63,052 nucleotides of DNA from an uncultured bacterium (GCA_903919715.1 CAIXJC010000003.1:1-63052), one strand, 5' to 3'; numbered from the stretch's first letter, positions 52,598 to 62,551 are shown. A program made the numbers and translations. The notes: generated from the letters alone by a model not told the origin.

Positions 52598-54355
52598 TTG
52601 GAAGCGATCAAAGGTATTGGTGTTAGCTCCGGAATCGCCATTGGAAGGGCTTTAAAGCTCTCTGAAGTCGATCGAAGAGTGTCATTTCGCACCGTTGAGC
52701 CCGAGGAAGTACCGAGGGAGATCGCTCGGGTGGACCGCTGCATAGAGGAAGCGAAGCAACAAATTGTGCGAATGCGGAACAAAATCACTCTGCGGGGTGA
52801 TGACGATGCCGCACGGATCTTTGATTTTCACCTCGAACTTCTGTCGGACCCGACCCTCATCCAACCCATTCGGGACGATATCCAGCGCGAGTCTGTGATC
52901 GCGGAGTATGCCGTTGCTGAAAACTTCAAAAAACTCGCCGATCGGCTTCGAGCGATGGGGAACGAGATGTTCGTGCAGAAGGCGGCGGATGTCATCGACC
53001 TTGAACGCCGGGTGCTCTCACATTTGAGTGGGCGAACGACCGATCGATTGAGTGGGGTCAAGGGTCCAGTCATCGTCATCGCACATGAACTCACGCCCAG
53101 CCAAACTGTTGAATTGCACCGCGCCCACATCGTCGCATTCGCAACGGACGGCGGTGGACTGACTGGACACACTTCGATCCTTGCGAGGGCGCTTGGATTG
53201 CCGGCAGTGGTTGGTTGCACCAAGGTGACAATCGATGTCGAAGATGGCGACATGGTCATCGTCGATGGAGACGGCGGAGTCGTCATCGTGCGACCAGACG
53301 ACGTGCTTCTCGCTCGGTATCAGTTGCTTGCGCGCGAAGGACACCAACGTCAAAGTGCGCTCCGTATTGATGCGGGACAACCATCGGTTACCCGTGATGG
53401 AATGCCGATCACCCTGCTTGGAAATATCGAATTTCCTGAAGAAATCGATTCAATTATGGAAAGCGGAGGTTCGGGAGTTGGACTCTACCGAACGGAATTT
53501 CTCTACCTCGCTCGCGACGAAGCGCCAACGGAAGAAGATCAATTTGAAAGTTACCGCCGTGCAATCGAACTCTCGCATGGACGACCACTGACGATTCGTA
53601 CTCTCGATCTTGGCGCAGACAAATACACCCAAGGTCACCTCGAAGAAGCTGAGCGCAATCCATTCCTTGGCTTAAGGAGTATTCGATTTTGTTTAGCGAA
53701 TCCCGAGATGTTTAAGACACAACTTCGCGCATTATTGCGGGCGAGCGCCCATGGTCCGATCAAGATCATGTTGCCACTCGTGACGCATGTCATGGAACTG
53801 CGACAGACAAAGTTGATTCTCAATGACCTTGGAGAAGAACTCGACGAGGCGAATATTCCGTTCGATCGTAATATTCCCATCGGCATCATGGTTGAGACTC
53901 CCGCGGCGGCCCTCATGGCACGCGTCTTCGCCAACGAAGCACGATTCCTTTCGATCGGGACGAACGATCTTGTCCAATACACGCTTGCCGTCGACCGCGG
54001 CAACGAACGAGTCGCAGGGCTGTATAACGCAGCAAATCCTGCTGTTCTGATGCTCATCAAGAGCATCGTCCGTACCGCCCGCCACGTCGGAATCGACGTC
54101 AGCGTCTGCGGCGAGATCGCCGGCCAACCTCTGTTCATCCCGTTGCTCCTTGGCATGGGAGTGCGTACACTCTCGATGTCGCCTGGACAGATCCCCGCAG
54201 TGAAGCGGGTGGTCCGGGGACTTGAGATCGAACACTGTGAGTCACTCGCGAGGCGGGTTGGCTCGTTCGACTCAGATCGGCAGGTGCTTGCGTGCCTGCG
54301 CGACGAATTGAGACGAATCGACCCGGAGGCACTTGCAGGCTCAGAAGGCAGCTAG
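52598..54355 (+). CDS. ptsI: Phosphotransferase system enzyme I
   Basis: Enzyme I takes phosphate from phosphoenolpyruvate and passes it to HPr. The 585-residue protein is full length. The N-terminal domain has the phosphorylated His in GGLTGHTSILARAL, and the PEP-binding domain has GVGLYRTEFLYLARDEAPTEEDQFESYR, TLDLGADK and IGTNDLVQYTLAVDRGNE with GEIAGQP. Neither HPr nor any enzyme II gene is near, so it may act in a regulatory or nitrogen-type PTS. The start is a TTG with a weak AGGG box; the gap before it is 266 bp. Confidence 0.95.
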   Translation: MEAIKGIGVSSGIAIGRALKLSEVDRRVSFRTVEPEEVPREIARVDRCIEEAKQQIVRMRNKITLRGDDDAARIFDFHLELLSDPTLIQPIRDDIQRESVIAEYAVAENFKKLADRLRAMGNEMFVQKAADVIDLERRVLSHLSGRTTDRLSGVKGPVIVIAHELTPSQTVELHRAHIVAFATDGGGLTGHTSILARALGLPAVVGCTKVTIDVEDGDMVIVDGDGGVVIVRPDDVLLARYQLLAREGHQRQSALRIDAGQPSVTRDGMPITLLGNIEFPEEIDSIMESGGSGVGLYRTEFLYLARDEAPTEEDQFESYRRAIELSHGRPLTIRTLDLGADKYTQGHLEEAERNPFLGLRSIRFCLANPEMFKTQLRALLRASAHGPIKIMLPLVTHVMELRQTKLILNDLGEELDEANIPFDRNIPIGIMVETPAAALMARVFANEARFLSIGTNDLVQYTLAVDRGNERVAGLYNAANPAVLMLIKSIVRTARHVGIDVSVCGEIAGQPLFIPLLLGMGVRTLSMSPGQIPAVKRVVRGLEIEHCESLARRVGSFDSDRQVLACLRDELRRIDPEALAGSEGS

Positions 54356-54358
54356 TGC

Positions 54359-54655
54359 CAGTCACAACGAACCACTGAACAGACACATGCTTCAATCAAG
54401 ATTGGCCAGAAGGTTAGCCCAGAAGGCGACCCAGAAGGCAGGACCCGCGAAGCGGATCAGCGTCCATAAAAAGCGACGCCCCACTTCGGAACCGAGGACC
54501 CCAGTCAAGCATGTAGACGGAACACTCGCGATGCTGTTTGAACAACTTTGGCTTCACTCGACCTTGTGGGTCGATCAACGCACCAATGAATGTCACTTGA
54601 TATTCAATTTGGTGGAAGCTCATCGCCATGCGTTCCGTCATATATCGCCGCAAGT
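54359..54655 (+). other. Long 5' region of the RNase E/G gene
   Basis: About 297 bases follow the ptsI stop. They hold three near copies of CCAGAAGG at 54408-54441, a TCGACC/GGTCGA hairpin (54558-54575) and a GCCGCA/TGCGGC hairpin (54646-54663) that covers the ATG at 54656. RNase E mRNAs in other bacteria are autoregulated through their 5' leaders; this could be similar. Short open frames here look non-coding. Confidence 0.4.
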
Positions 54656-57600
54656 ATGCGGCAGAATGACAACGTGCCAAAGAACAAAGAAAAACTAGAA
54701 GACAGTACCCCAGAGAACGACCCGACTGAAATCTCCAACCACGGCGAAGTCAGTGCCGACAACGGCGCAGAGTTGGACGTGCGCCAACCAATGGATTCAG
54801 CCGAAACTCCCCCAGTCAATCCCGAGGATTATGCCGACGAGGCGAACGAGCGGGAAGCAAACCGCGACCTGACAGTCGATGATGCGATCGAAGATGAAGA
54901 TGATGCGGATGCCGATGTGGAAGTGCGTGCGTCGAATCTCTCAGAAGACGATTCTGCTGAAGAAGAACTGGCAACCGATTTAAGTGCCGATGCTGGCGAT
55001 GCAGACTCCGATATATCCACTGACGAGGATATTCCGGGTGCGGACGGCGAATCCGATCCAGACGCGCCAATCTCCGCCGATCAACCCGAAACTGCGGCGC
55101 CAATCCGCGCACGAGCCAAACCGCGCAGCCGTGCATCGAAATCGCTACCAACTCGGACCGTGACGCTCGTTGTCAATGATGAGCCTGGTGATGAATGCCG
55201 AATCGCAATCTTGGCGAATCAGCGGCTTGACTCGTATTTTTCGGAGCGCGAAGCGACTGCGACGAATGTCGGCAGTATCTACAAAGGCAGAGTGATGAAT
55301 GTCGAAGGAGCGATTCAGGCTGCCTTCATCGACTTCGGATCAGGACAAAATGGATTTCTGCACATCAGCGATCTCCATCCAAAATATTTCCCTGGCGAAG
55401 AACGAATCGAGCAAGTGGGAAAGAAAATCGGCCGAAGCGAACGCCCATTGATTCAGCAAGCACTTCGCAAGGGACAGGAAATTTTGGTCCAAGTAATCAA
55501 AGAAGGACTCGGATCAAAGGGCCCAACCCTCACGAGCTATCTCAGTCTGCCTGGTCGCTTGTTAGTGATGATGCCAGACATGGACAGAGTCGGTGTCTCT
55601 CGCCGCGTCGAGGACGAAGATCAACGACGCGAGATGCGCAAGATTCTCGATTCGCTGGAACTTCCTGAAGGATTCGGATTCATCCTGCGCACCGCGGGCT
55701 TCGACAGCACGAAGACAGAGTTGCAGCGCGATGCTGCCTATCTCCAACGCCTCTGGGACGCGATGGAAAAACGGAGCTCGAAGACTGGCGCTCCATGTGA
55801 GCTGTACACCGAAAGCGATGTACTCGTCCGAACACTGCGTGACCACACCGATTCGACCGTTGAATCCATTATCGTTGATAGCCCTGGCGCATTTGAGCGA
55901 GCCAAAATGTTCCTCGACGTCATCGCACCGAAGACATCAGGAAAAGTAATGTATTACAACGGAAATGCGCCAATTTTTGAGGCGTACGGGATCGAGCGAC
56001 AAATCGACGAGATCCACTCTCGGACGGTTCCACTTCCATCGGGCGGCGCACTTGTATTCGACCAAACCGAAGCGCTCGTTGCGATTGACGTCAACAGCGG
56101 TCGCAGTCGAAGCGCGCGCGATTCTGAGACGAATGCGTATCAAACCAATTCTGAGGCGGTGGAAGAGGTGTGTCGACAATTGCGCCTACGCGATCTCGGC
56201 GGACTCATTGTCGTCGACTGCATCGATATGCGACTGATCAAGCATCGCCGCGATATTGAAGAACGACTGACGACCCTGTTGAAGATCGACCGAGCGAAAA
56301 GCTCTTTCGCGCCAATCAGCGAATTCGGAATCATCGAAATGACGCGCCAACGCATGCGCCCAAGTTTGCGCAAGATGCACTACGCAGACTGCACACATTG
56401 CGGCGGAAGCGGGGAAATTCGCGTGCCAGGTGCCGTTGCGGCAGACGCAATGCGCCGAGTGGCACTGCTCTTCAGCCATGCAAAGATTCAACGCGTTGAA
56501 ATCGTCTGTTCAGTGCGAGTCGCGGCCGAGTTCATCTCGAACCGTCGCCGTGCGATGCATGATTTAGAAGACCGCACATCGAAACGAATCGACGTACGCA
56601 TCAGCGAAGCATTCGCAGCGGATCGAGTTGAGATGTATGCCTACGACGAGCACAATTCGGACATTGAACTCGACCGATTGCCCGCACTTGCTGGGCCACT
56701 CGCTGGTTCATTGCACGAAGAGCTGCCAGATGCTGAAGAGGTGGAACTCACTCCAAGCGAGGCGCTCGCCCGTCGAAGACGACGCAAGCGACGCCCTGCA
56801 CCAGCAGATGCCACCGCCATCGCGCTTGCTGGTGGTTTTGAAGATCTTCCAGAAGTGCTTGATGACGAAGTTTCTGTTCGAGATTCGATCGCTGAACGTA
56901 TTGACCGTGGCGATCAATCGACTCCAAATAGATCTGGACGCTCGTCGGGTGACAGCCGGCGCCGTGGAGGACGTGGAGGTCGCGGTGGTCGGTCGGATGA
57001 ACAGAAGTCTGCAACTTCTGGCGACCGAATGCCGGCCGATGGCACAAGATCTGATGCGAACGCAGGACCAGAATCAAGTCGTAGCGAAAGTGGCGCAGGA
57101 CGGGGACAACGATCCAACCGACGACGACGTGGACGTGGACGAAGATCCGTTGGATCGATCGCAGACATGATCGAAGAAAAATCTGCGTTCGAGACGAATC
57201 GCGTCGCTGGAGTTCTCGATACGACCGTTGAAGAACTTCTCACTCGGCTTCGTGCGGATTGTGATGTAGAGACGGCAGCCCTTCTCACGGCTTCGACATT
57301 CATGCTGCCCCCAGAGCTCATTTCACGCGCTCAGAAGCTGTACCCAGAATCGATGCGCGATGCTGAAACTGATGTTGATTCAGGCGACGAGACTTCGGAT
57401 GCCGATGGACCAGCCAGAGCGGATTCGCAACATGAAACGCAGCGCTCAGATTCCACGCAAGATTCATCTACATCAGGCGGTCGCGATGACCGAGGACTGA
57501 ATCGAAACGACGGCGGTGGACGCTCCGGACGTGGACGTCGCGGCGGTCGACGCGGTGGCGGCGGTGGCGGCGGTGGCGGCGGTGGCGGCGGTGGCGGCGG

Positions 57601-57907
57601 TGGCGGCGGTGGAAACAACCGAGGTGGCCGAAACGACAACCGCGGGAATTCGCGTTCACAAGAAAGTGGTGGACGAGGTGGTGCACACGGTGACAGCATG
57701 CCGAATACTTCGTCGCCCCAGCGTGAGACTCCGCCGGCTAAAAGCGCGCCACGTGCGGAAGCACCGAAACCAACAACCCCAGATTCCAGTGGAAGCGCGC
57801 CAGCTGCCGACGCTCCGGCAAAGCCGAAGCGTCGATCACTCTATGGTGCGGCAGTGCGTTTGATCTCATCATTCGAGCGATCCAAGGCAAAGGGTCGGCC
57901 AGAGTAA
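54656..57907 (+). CDS. Ribonuclease E/G
   Basis: RNase E/G cuts single-stranded RNA and organises the degradosome. The 1083-residue protein has an acidic, disordered N-terminal region (about 1-145, DEDDADADVEV...) before the S1 domain (about 205-290), the catalytic DNase-I-like core with the DVNSGRSRSARDSETNAY motif, and the zinc-link CTHCGGSGE. After residue about 710 come basic and Gly-rich patches (SRRRGGRGGRGGRS, RGQRSNRRRRGRGRRS, a poly-Gly run) and a final KRRSLYGAAV. The terminal disorder suits a protein scaffold. The start is uncertain: ATG 54656 lies in a GCCGCA/TGCGGC hairpin; ATG 54590 adds 22 residues. Confidence 0.93.
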   Translation: MRQNDNVPKNKEKLEDSTPENDPTEISNHGEVSADNGAELDVRQPMDSAETPPVNPEDYADEANEREANRDLTVDDAIEDEDDADADVEVRASNLSEDDSAEEELATDLSADAGDADSDISTDEDIPGADGESDPDAPISADQPETAAPIRARAKPRSRASKSLPTRTVTLVVNDEPGDECRIAILANQRLDSYFSEREATATNVGSIYKGRVMNVEGAIQAAFIDFGSGQNGFLHISDLHPKYFPGEERIEQVGKKIGRSERPLIQQALRKGQEILVQVIKEGLGSKGPTLTSYLSLPGRLLVMMPDMDRVGVSRRVEDEDQRREMRKILDSLELPEGFGFILRTAGFDSTKTELQRDAAYLQRLWDAMEKRSSKTGAPCELYTESDVLVRTLRDHTDSTVESIIVDSPGAFERAKMFLDVIAPKTSGKVMYYNGNAPIFEAYGIERQIDEIHSRTVPLPSGGALVFDQTEALVAIDVNSGRSRSARDSETNAYQTNSEAVEEVCRQLRLRDLGGLIVVDCIDMRLIKHRRDIEERLTTLLKIDRAKSSFAPISEFGIIEMTRQRMRPSLRKMHYADCTHCGGSGEIRVPGAVAADAMRRVALLFSHAKIQRVEIVCSVRVAAEFISNRRRAMHDLEDRTSKRIDVRISEAFAADRVEMYAYDEHNSDIELDRLPALAGPLAGSLHEELPDAEEVELTPSEALARRRRRKRRPAPADATAIALAGGFEDLPEVLDDEVSVRDSIAERIDRGDQSTPNRSGRSSGDSRRRGGRGGRGGRSDEQKSATSGDRMPADGTRSDANAGPESSRSESGAGRGQRSNRRRRGRGRRSVGSIADMIEEKSAFETNRVAGVLDTTVEELLTRLRADCDVETAALLTASTFMLPPELISRAQKLYPESMRDAETDVDSGDETSDADGPARADSQHETQRSDSTQDSSTSGGRDDRGLNRNDGGGRSGRGRRGGRRGGGGGGGGGGGGGGGGGGGGNNRGGRNDNRGNSRSQESGGRGGAHGDSMPNTSSPQRETPPAKSAPRAEAPKPTTPDSSGSAPAADAPAKPKRRSLYGAAVRLISSFERSKAKGRPE
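57554..57607. repeat. 9-bp tandem repeat encoding poly-Gly in RNase E/G
   Basis: Six copies of GGTGGCGGC run head to tail and encode part of the Gly tract in the C-terminal tail of the RNase E/G protein. Copy changes would keep the reading frame. Confidence 0.85.
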
Positions 57908-57936
57908 GCATCCATTCGAAACGAAAGTGATCGAAC

Positions 57937-59124
57937 ATGTCTATTCGCAGACGCCTCTTCATTCTCGGTTCCACTGGCTCGATCGGTGAAAACACCATCA
58001 TCGTTGCGAATCATCTTGCAACGCATGCCGAGGTCGAGTTCGACATCGTCGGACTCGCTGCTGGAACGAATGCCACTCGGCTTGTCCAACAGGCTCGGGA
58101 AACAAATGCGACTGCGATCGCATTGGCCGACGAGACCTGTTCGCTTCCGTCGGACTCCAAACCACTCCCGCAGATTTTTCGCGGCAGAAACGCCGCGCTT
58201 GAATTGATAAAAACACATGCGCGCCACGGCGATTTAGTGATGGGAGCGATGGTCGGAGCTGCGGGGATCGCACCGATACTCGCAGCCATCGAAGCGGGAT
58301 GCGACATTGCTTTAGCGAACAAAGAAACATTAGTCGCCGCTGGAGCGATCGTGACCGATGCCGCTCGGCGCGCGGGAGTAACGATCCTCCCCGTTGACAG
58401 CGAGCACAGTGCCATCTTGCAATGCCTTCGATCCGGCGAGAGAAATACAGAGGTTGAACGCATCGTCTTGACGGCGAGTGGCGGACCATTTCGCCGTGCG
58501 ACGCGAGAAACGATGGAATGTGCAACGCTCGCTGACGCCTTAAAACATCCGACATGGTCGATGGGCCAGAAGGTGACGATCGATAGTGCATCAATGATGA
58601 ATAAAGCGCTCGAGATGATCGAAGCGCATTGGCTCTTTGATCTCTCCGCAGAGCGCATTGACGTCATCATTCATCCGCAGTCGATTGTGCATTCATTCGT
58701 CGAATTCGTTGACGGCAGCGTGATTGCACAACTCTCACCGCCCGACATGAAACTTCCAATTCAATTCGCAATGACGTATCCCGCACGGGCTCCCCGATCT
58801 GCGACACCGCTCGATTGGAAAAATATGCGTGGTCTGGAATTCGAGCCGGTCGATCACGAGCGTTTTCCAGCGGTTCAATTGGCATGGCGCGCAATTCGAG
58901 CTGGCGGTTCGGCGGGTGCGATCCTCAATGGAGCCAACGAAGCAGCTGTTGAGGCATTCGTCGCTGGGCGAATTCGATTCGGCGAAATTTCAACACTTGT
59001 GGCTGGTGCCCTTGATGCGATCGCTCCGACCCCGGTCCCTGATCTCGCAGCAGTCTTTCAAGCGGACGCGCATGCACGGGAATGGATCGCCAAGAGGCTG
59101 ACTTCCGCTGCCTATGTGCGATAG
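57937..59124 (+). CDS. dxr: 1-deoxy-D-xylulose 5-phosphate reductoisomerase
   Basis: Dxr makes 2-C-methyl-D-erythritol 4-phosphate with NADPH, the committed step of the MEP isoprenoid pathway. The 395-residue protein is full length: the Rossmann motif GSTGSIG, LANKETLVAAG, PVDSEHSAILQCL with the metal Asp and Glu, TASGGPFR, KVTIDSASMMNKALEMIEAHWLF and the final helical domain are all present. It follows the RNase E/G gene by 29 bp and precedes rseP by 70 bp, the common dxr-rseP order. Confidence 0.97.
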   Translation: MSIRRRLFILGSTGSIGENTIIVANHLATHAEVEFDIVGLAAGTNATRLVQQARETNATAIALADETCSLPSDSKPLPQIFRGRNAALELIKTHARHGDLVMGAMVGAAGIAPILAAIEAGCDIALANKETLVAAGAIVTDAARRAGVTILPVDSEHSAILQCLRSGERNTEVERIVLTASGGPFRRATRETMECATLADALKHPTWSMGQKVTIDSASMMNKALEMIEAHWLFDLSAERIDVIIHPQSIVHSFVEFVDGSVIAQLSPPDMKLPIQFAMTYPARAPRSATPLDWKNMRGLEFEPVDHERFPAVQLAWRAIRAGGSAGAILNGANEAAVEAFVAGRIRFGEISTLVAGALDAIAPTPVPDLAAVFQADAHAREWIAKRLTSAAYVR

Positions 59125-59194
59125 TCGGCGATCATCCCACACGATGCGCATGAATTGACTCCGTGATCGAGATCTCTCGTCTACCCTTCCATCA

Positions 59195-61354
59195 ATGGAA
59201 ATTCTCGGAACTGGTGCAAACATTCTGTTGGTTCTGATTGGGTTTGGGCTTCTCATTGCCATCCATGAATTTGGACATTTCGCTGCGGCGAAGTGGGCAG
59301 GCGTGCGCGTTGACGGCTTCGCAATCGGCATGGGACCTGTCATTCTTGCGTTTCGTAAAGGGGTCGGCATTCGCTTCGGCTCGACCGAATCAATCGTTCA
59401 CGAACGATCTGGCAAACGAACGATTCAACTCTCTGAGAGCGAACTGAAACAATTCAATATCGGCGAAACTGAGTATTCACTTCGAGCCCTACCGCTTGGC
59501 GGCTTTGTGCGAATGCTTGGGCAAGACGACCTAGATCCTGCGGCAACGAGCAGCGACCCTCGGTCGTATACGCGCATCGCCGTCTGGAAACGAATGATCA
59601 TCGTTTCGGCTGGAGTGACATGCAACATCGTCTTGGCTATCGCAATGTTTGTCGTGGCTTTCATGATTGGTGTTCGATTCGAGGCTCCGATCGTCGGAGC
59701 CGTTCTTCCAGCAGATCCGGCAGCAAAGGCTGGGATTCAGGCGGGTGATCGAGTCATCGCTATCGATGGCGCTCCAGTCTCGACATTTGCGGATTTGCAG
59801 ATCGCCGCGGCGATGGGAAAGTCGAACGAAGCGCTCCACATGACGATCGAGAGACCTTCTGGTCGCGATACGAAGACGATTCATTTCGATGTGACTCCGC
59901 AGCACAGCGAGGTCGCTGGAATGATGTCAATCGGTATCGCTCCCGCTGCGAGCACACGACTCACGACTGATTCGGAAGCAGTTCCTTTTCTATATAACGT
60001 GCTTCGACGTGCGGGTTTTTGGAATCACGCTCCTGATGGGATGACTGCGAATCATCTGTGGGGAATCAATCAGCCGAGTCTCAGTGGCCCCAACCTAACG
60101 ACTCCAGACCGAGCGACTTTCAACAAGAGTTTCCGCGGAGCCACGCTGTTAACCGTGAATGGAAATCAGGCGACGACCTACACAGCACTCGATGACGCAT
60201 CACTCAAGTCGCTCGGTCAACCCATCGAGACACGTTGGACATTTGGCGATGGAAGTGAGAGCGACATCGGAGTCAATTGTGTCCCCGTTTGGCAAATCCT
60301 GGAATACACCAACAAGCCTCCGAAGGCATTGATTGATTTCGAGCAAGGCTTCCTCGGTATGGCTCCCCTCGTGCGGATCGGACACGTCCCAGAAACATCT
60401 GCCGCAAACGGAGTTCTCATGGATGACGATGTTGTTCTTCGTGCGGGCGACATCGCAGGTCCAAGGCAAATGGAATTTCGCCTCGCGGTGCAAGAACACG
60501 CTGGAAAAACCATCAATTTGCGAATCTTGAGAGATGGCAAAGAAATTGATTGTGCGCCAATCGTTGGGCGCGATGGAAAGCTTGGCGTTGAAATCGGGAG
60601 CGCATGGGAAATTCCACTCATCGCCCGCCCCTTTTCAGTCGTCGGACCGCCTCCTGGAATTCCAACTGCTGTTGCTGAACTCAACCTGATGCCGCTCACT
60701 CGTATCGATGCAGTGAACGGGCAGTCGATTGGTAATTGGAACGATCTCTTTCGAGTGGTGCGTGGCGCACTTACGAAGCAACCGAATATCGATCAACTCT
60801 CTATCAAGACGACACCGCCAACTCCTAGTGCCATCCCCGAAGAACGGATGATCCATCTTGATTCAAGTGCTCGTGATTCACTTGCGAAAATGCGTTGGCG
60901 TCCTGCGATTGGGCCCGAATGGTTCATGCCAGCCGAAGTCGTGCTGACTGCGGGCGGGGATCCGCTGCGAGCTGTTGGGATGGGTTTTACAGAGACACGA
61001 AAGATGGTTCTCACGACCTATCTGACGCTTGACCGTCTCTTCCGTGGCACCGTTGCTGTCTCGCAACTTCGTGGACCAGTGGGCATCGTGCACATCGGAA
61101 CGCGCATCGCAGATCGTGGCATGACCTATCTCGTTTTCTTTCTCGCAATGATCAGCGTCAACTTGGCCGTCATCAATTTTCTACCGATACCAATCGCCGA
61201 TGGTGGACTGATGGTCTTCCTGATTTATGAAAAACTGCGAGGAAAGCCGCCGAGTCCGAGTTTTCAGAGCGGTGCGATGTTGGCCGGATTGATTCTTGTT
61301 GGAGTCCTCTTCGCGGTCACGTTTTATAACGATGTCATGAGGCTCGTCAACTGA
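59195..61354 (+). CDS. rseP: RseP-type site-2 zinc metalloprotease
   Basis: This intramembrane protease cleaves membrane-bound anti-sigma factors and signal-peptide remnants. The first helix bears the zinc motif HEFGH (24-28). A PDZ domain lies at about 165-240 (GAVLPADPAAKAGIQAGDRVIAIDG). The last helices hold NFLPIPIADGG, which supplies the third zinc ligand. At 719 residues it is much longer than E. coli RseP (450); the extra roughly 270 residues lie between the PDZ region and the last helices and include a likely second PDZ-like part. The insert suits a large periplasmic regulatory domain. The gene belongs to the dxr cluster; the SDR gene begins two bases after its stop. Confidence 0.93.
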   Translation: MEILGTGANILLVLIGFGLLIAIHEFGHFAAAKWAGVRVDGFAIGMGPVILAFRKGVGIRFGSTESIVHERSGKRTIQLSESELKQFNIGETEYSLRALPLGGFVRMLGQDDLDPAATSSDPRSYTRIAVWKRMIIVSAGVTCNIVLAIAMFVVAFMIGVRFEAPIVGAVLPADPAAKAGIQAGDRVIAIDGAPVSTFADLQIAAAMGKSNEALHMTIERPSGRDTKTIHFDVTPQHSEVAGMMSIGIAPAASTRLTTDSEAVPFLYNVLRRAGFWNHAPDGMTANHLWGINQPSLSGPNLTTPDRATFNKSFRGATLLTVNGNQATTYTALDDASLKSLGQPIETRWTFGDGSESDIGVNCVPVWQILEYTNKPPKALIDFEQGFLGMAPLVRIGHVPETSAANGVLMDDDVVLRAGDIAGPRQMEFRLAVQEHAGKTINLRILRDGKEIDCAPIVGRDGKLGVEIGSAWEIPLIARPFSVVGPPPGIPTAVAELNLMPLTRIDAVNGQSIGNWNDLFRVVRGALTKQPNIDQLSIKTTPPTPSAIPEERMIHLDSSARDSLAKMRWRPAIGPEWFMPAEVVLTAGGDPLRAVGMGFTETRKMVLTTYLTLDRLFRGTVAVSQLRGPVGIVHIGTRIADRGMTYLVFFLAMISVNLAVINFLPIPIADGGLMVFLIYEKLRGKPPSPSFQSGAMLAGLILVGVLFAVTFYNDVMRLVN

Positions 61355-61355
61355 A

Positions 61356-62066
61356 ATGTCTGCGAGCGACCCCGTCACGATCATCACAGGCGCTGGGAGC
61401 GGAATCGGCCGGTCTCTTGCGATCTTGCTTGCGGCAAAGGGACATCAAGTTGCCCTTGCGGGTCGTACGCAATCAAAGCTTGAAGAGACGGGACGCCTAT
61501 GCGCCGAATCACGTGGTCTACTCATTCATCCGACTGACTTACGCGACGAACGATCTGCGACGACTCTCGTCAGTGACGTCGTCGCTCGCTGGGGACGTGT
61601 CGACAATCTCGTGAACTGCGCCGGAGTTGCCCCCTTAGCACCCATCGATCGAACGACAGACCAACTTCTGCACGACACCTTTGCAGTCAATGCGATCGGG
61701 CCCGCACATCTCATGATCCAATGCTGGCCCCACTTCAAGTCGCAAAAGTTTGGACGTATTGTGAATGTATCGACCATGGGGACGACTGATCCATTCGCTG
61801 GATTCTTTGCCTACGCCGCATCGAAGAGTGCGCTTGATTCGATGACGCGCAGCGCGGCAAAGGAAGGACTGCGATTTGGGATCAAAGTGTTCGGCGTCAA
61901 TTTGGGCGCAGTCGAAACCCCGATGCTTCGGTCAAACTTCAGTGAAAAGGTCCTACCGCACGATCGAACACTTTCGCCCGAGTTTGTTGCCAATGCAATC
62001 TTTGAATGTCTCAACGGAACGCGCGACGCCGATAACGGCCGATGTATTGCGCTCCCGAGTCCCTAG
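61356..62066 (+). CDS. Short-chain dehydrogenase/reductase
   Basis: The 236-residue classical SDR enzyme has the nucleotide-binding TGAGSGIG, NCAG, the catalytic Ser in VSTMG and Tyr-Lys in YAASKSALDS, and the later NLGAVETPM. The Arg after the first strand (AGRTQSK) suggests NADP(H). The substrate is unknown. The ATG is two bases after the rseP stop, so it is co-transcribed with rseP. Its 3' end overlaps the convergent smpB gene by 4 bp. Confidence 0.92.
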   Translation: MSASDPVTIITGAGSGIGRSLAILLAAKGHQVALAGRTQSKLEETGRLCAESRGLLIHPTDLRDERSATTLVSDVVARWGRVDNLVNCAGVAPLAPIDRTTDQLLHDTFAVNAIGPAHLMIQCWPHFKSQKFGRIVNVSTMGTTDPFAGFFAYAASKSALDSMTRSAAKEGLRFGIKVFGVNLGAVETPMLRSNFSEKVLPHDRTLSPEFVANAIFECLNGTRDADNGRCIALPSP

Positions 62067-62551
62067 CGTCGACGATGCTGCGCACGGTCGATCTCGCGCT
62101 GACTCTCGCGCTTGGAAATTGCCTGTCGCTTGTCTGATTTTGTCTTTCCAGTTCCAACACCGACAAGCAATTTCGCGAATCCGTTCTTGAAGTAAATCTT
62201 GAGCGGGACGATTGACACGCCCTTGGCCTGCATCAATCCAGCTAATTTTTCGATTTCTCTTCGCTTTGCTAGCAATCTGCGAACACGCAGCGGCACATGT
62301 TGTCGATCGGGCCCGGCGGGCGGATATTCGGCAATATGAACTCCGTGCAAATTGAGACGGAGCGGCGAAAATTCTGCCATGACCCAACCCTCGGCCAAAC
62401 TGACCTGCGACCCACGAACGGACTTCACTTCTGTGCCAACCAATTCCATGCCACACTCGACCGTCTCGCCAATGGCAAAGTCGTGGAATGCCTTGCGATT
62501 TTCAATCGTCGGGCTGTCTGCGGAAGATTTCTCGGTCTTTTTTGCCATCAT
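62063..62551 (-). CDS. smpB: SsrA-binding protein SmpB
   Basis: SmpB binds tmRNA and carries it to stalled ribosomes. The product keeps NRKAFHDFAIGETVECGMELVGTEVKSVRGSQVSLAEGWV, the RNA-binding NLHGVHIAEY, LRVRRLLAKRREIEKLAGLMQAKGVSIVPLKIYFKNGFAKLLVGVGTGKTKSDKR, and a basic, helical tail that reaches into the decoding centre. Two in-frame ATG codons lie close (62551, 62548), and a longer frame is open; the MAKK start is chosen. No tmRNA gene is visible in the window. Confidence 0.95.
   Translation of the reverse strand: MMAKKTEKSSADSPTIENRKAFHDFAIGETVECGMELVGTEVKSVRGSQVSLAEGWVMAEFSPLRLNLHGVHIAEYPPAGPDRQHVPLRVRRLLAKRREIEKLAGLMQAKGVSIVPLKIYFKNGFAKLLVGVGTGKTKSDKRQAISKRESQREIDRAQHRRR

Noticed and set aside
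54414..54680. Minus-strand frame of 88 codons opposite the RNase E/G leader
   Set aside because: It lies in the leader, is antisense to the start of the real gene, and has no domain.
54333..54698. Forward frame after ptsI with Lys/Arg-rich start
   Set aside because: It overlaps the real RNase E/G start and shows no conserved pattern; the repeated CCAGAAGG gives its composition.
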